Shown here: positions 6,153 to 6,481 of the stretch, in pieces | How the letters are laid out: each line of letters opens with the position of its first letter | How positions within the stretch are numbered: position 1 is the first letter of the stretch | Origin: an uncultured Myxococcales bacterium | GTDB lineage: Bacteria; Myxococcota_A; Bradymonadia; Bradymonadales; Bradymonadaceae | Direction: 5' to 3' | Assembly (NCBI GenBank): GCA_913058025.1 | Contig: CAJXPN010000264.1 | Location: 1-6,481, forward strand | Length of the DNA stretch: 6,481 bases | Position numbers and translations under genes: made by a program | The notes under the pieces: model-generated | The model's database searches: none | What the model was told of the DNA's origin: nothing | Seen by the model: only the letters and a program-made list of their open reading frames with translations

Positions 6153-6362
6153 GCACGGAGCACTCCGGCGACGAAGATTCCGACCCCTACGCAGGCCCGA
6201 CGCAGGCCGCATGGGACGTCCTCGTACACCTCGACGCGCTCGCCGACGCGCTCGGCTGGAGAGACCCGAGGCGCGCGGCTGCCAATCGAGGGCCTGGACG
6301 GCGCGCCGTCTCAACGTGAGGTGGTCCTGACGGTGTCGCTGCGGGACGTGTTGCCCGAGTGA
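6149..6362 (+). pseudogene. Small frameshifted gene translationally coupled to rseP, function unrecognised
   Basis: A GTG at 6149 overlaps the rseP stop (GTGA), a typical coupled start. Its frame encodes an acidic N-terminus and a helical-looking stretch (AAWDVLVHLDALADALGW, residues 20-37) with good third-position GC, but then degrades into an Arg/Ala/Pro-rich run and stops at 6319 after 56 codons. In the +1 frame, from about 6279 to the stop at 6362, the sequence reads LPIEGLDGAPS then REVVLTVSLRDVLPE, with strong GC at third positions and a believable beta-rich composition, but no start of its own. Joining the frames between about 6259 and 6280, with one extra base, gives one protein of about 70 residues. 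The shift may be a genuine mutation, an assembly error in the GC-repeat stretch, or programmed frameshifting. If the shift is not real, the annotation is a 56-codon CDS at 6149-6319. I do not recognise the family. Confidence 0.5.
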
Positions 6363-6445
6363 GGCGTTGAGGTTCTGCGGGGGGGGTCGCGAGGCTTCGA
6401 CGGTCGGGGGGACCAACGCGGCTGCCCTCCCCGCCGCCGCTTCGC
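6363..6445. other. Non-coding G-rich spacer with G8 and G6 tracts
   Basis: This spacer holds a run of eight G (6379-6386) and one of six G (6406-6411), the second flanked by a weak 4-bp stem (GGTC/GACC). I see no credible reading frame, T-tract terminator or RNA gene. The G runs are possible sites of slippage or sequencing error. Confidence 0.4.
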
Positions 6446-6475
6446 TTGGCATTCCCCGCTGGGGAACTGTGTAAC
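6446..6475 (+). promoter_or_regulatory. Candidate promoter for a gene beyond the right edge
   Basis: TTGGCA (6446-6451, five of six to TTGACA), an 18-base spacer, then TGTAAC (6470-6475, four of six to TATAAT). It lies at the end of the rseP transcription unit after a non-coding G-rich stretch, a fitting place for a new start. TTGGCA also recalls the -24 element of sigma-54 promoters, but the GG-to-GC spacing is eight rather than ten bases, so sigma-54 is not supported. Confidence 0.45.
6452..6466. repeat. Perfect inverted repeat TTCCCC-GCT-GGGGAA in the promoter spacer
   Basis: Two six-base arms (6452-6457 and 6461-6466) flank a 3-base centre and fill most of the space between the candidate -35 and -10. 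A dimeric repressor bound here would block RNA polymerase, so this is a candidate operator. The symmetry is seen directly; regulator and target gene are unknown. Confidence 0.4.
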
Positions 6476-6481
6476 GTGCAG

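Noticed and set aside
6379..6411. G-quadruplex formed by the G8 and G6 tracts
   Set aside because: Only two runs are present, separated by about 19 bases; the intramolecular fold would need both runs to be split and a very long loop.
4413..6452. A 679-codon open frame on the minus strand opposite rseP
   Set aside because: It is a mirror of rseP caused by high third-position GC. Its translation is Arg/Asp/Gly/Val-rich with no membrane or domain motifs, while rseP shows all family landmarks.
6448..6460. Sigma-54 promoter at TTGGCA near the right edge
   Set aside because: The GG and GC elements are separated by eight bases, not ten, and no TTGC-like -12 element is in place.

Overview
The window is dense, very GC-rich chromosomal DNA with strong G/C preference at third codon positions. 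It looks like a core, housekeeping stretch from a Gram-negative deltaproteobacterial lineage, most likely Myxococcota. That placement is inference: it rests on base composition, on the divergent Lgt signature (Cys and Asp where most bacteria have Asn and Glu), on a J-domain protein carrying a degenerate receiver-like N-terminus, and on an RseP with three PDZ-like domains. No rRNA, tRNA, CRISPR, insertion sequence or phage gene was seen.

Layout: (1) Positions 1-813, plus strand, hold the 3' part of lgt (prolipoprotein diacylglyceryl transferase), running in from the left edge. (2) A 13-bp perfect stem-loop separates it from a converging minus-strand pair, galU (UTP-glucose-1-phosphate uridylyltransferase) followed 24 bp later by a YmdB/MacroD-type macrodomain gene. 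(3) A 174-bp divergent intergenic region (2330-2503) carries candidate promoters for galU and for a plus-strand gene, with a 10-bp palindrome between them. (4) The plus-strand genes are an atypical J-domain protein, cdsA (CDP-diacylglycerol synthase) and rseP (site-2 intramembrane protease). (5) Overlapping the rseP stop by GTGA is a short reading frame that appears broken by a one-base frameshift. (6) The last ~120 bp are G-rich and non-coding and end in a candidate promoter, with a perfect inverted repeat in its spacer, for a gene beyond the right edge.

Theme: most genes serve the cell envelope. CdsA makes CDP-diacylglycerol for phospholipids, Lgt uses phosphatidylglycerol to lipidate prolipoproteins, RseP performs intramembrane cleavage in envelope-stress signalling, and GalU supplies UDP-glucose for surface polysaccharide. 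cdsA and rseP form the core of a widespread envelope gene cluster, but the genes that often accompany them (uppS before cdsA, dxr between cdsA and rseP) are absent here.

I found no clearly new multi-gene system. The best leads are the frameshifted small gene after rseP, the three-PDZ RseP, the pseudo-receiver/J-domain protein, the altered active-site motifs in Lgt and in the macrodomain protein, and the palindrome-bearing promoter at the right edge.
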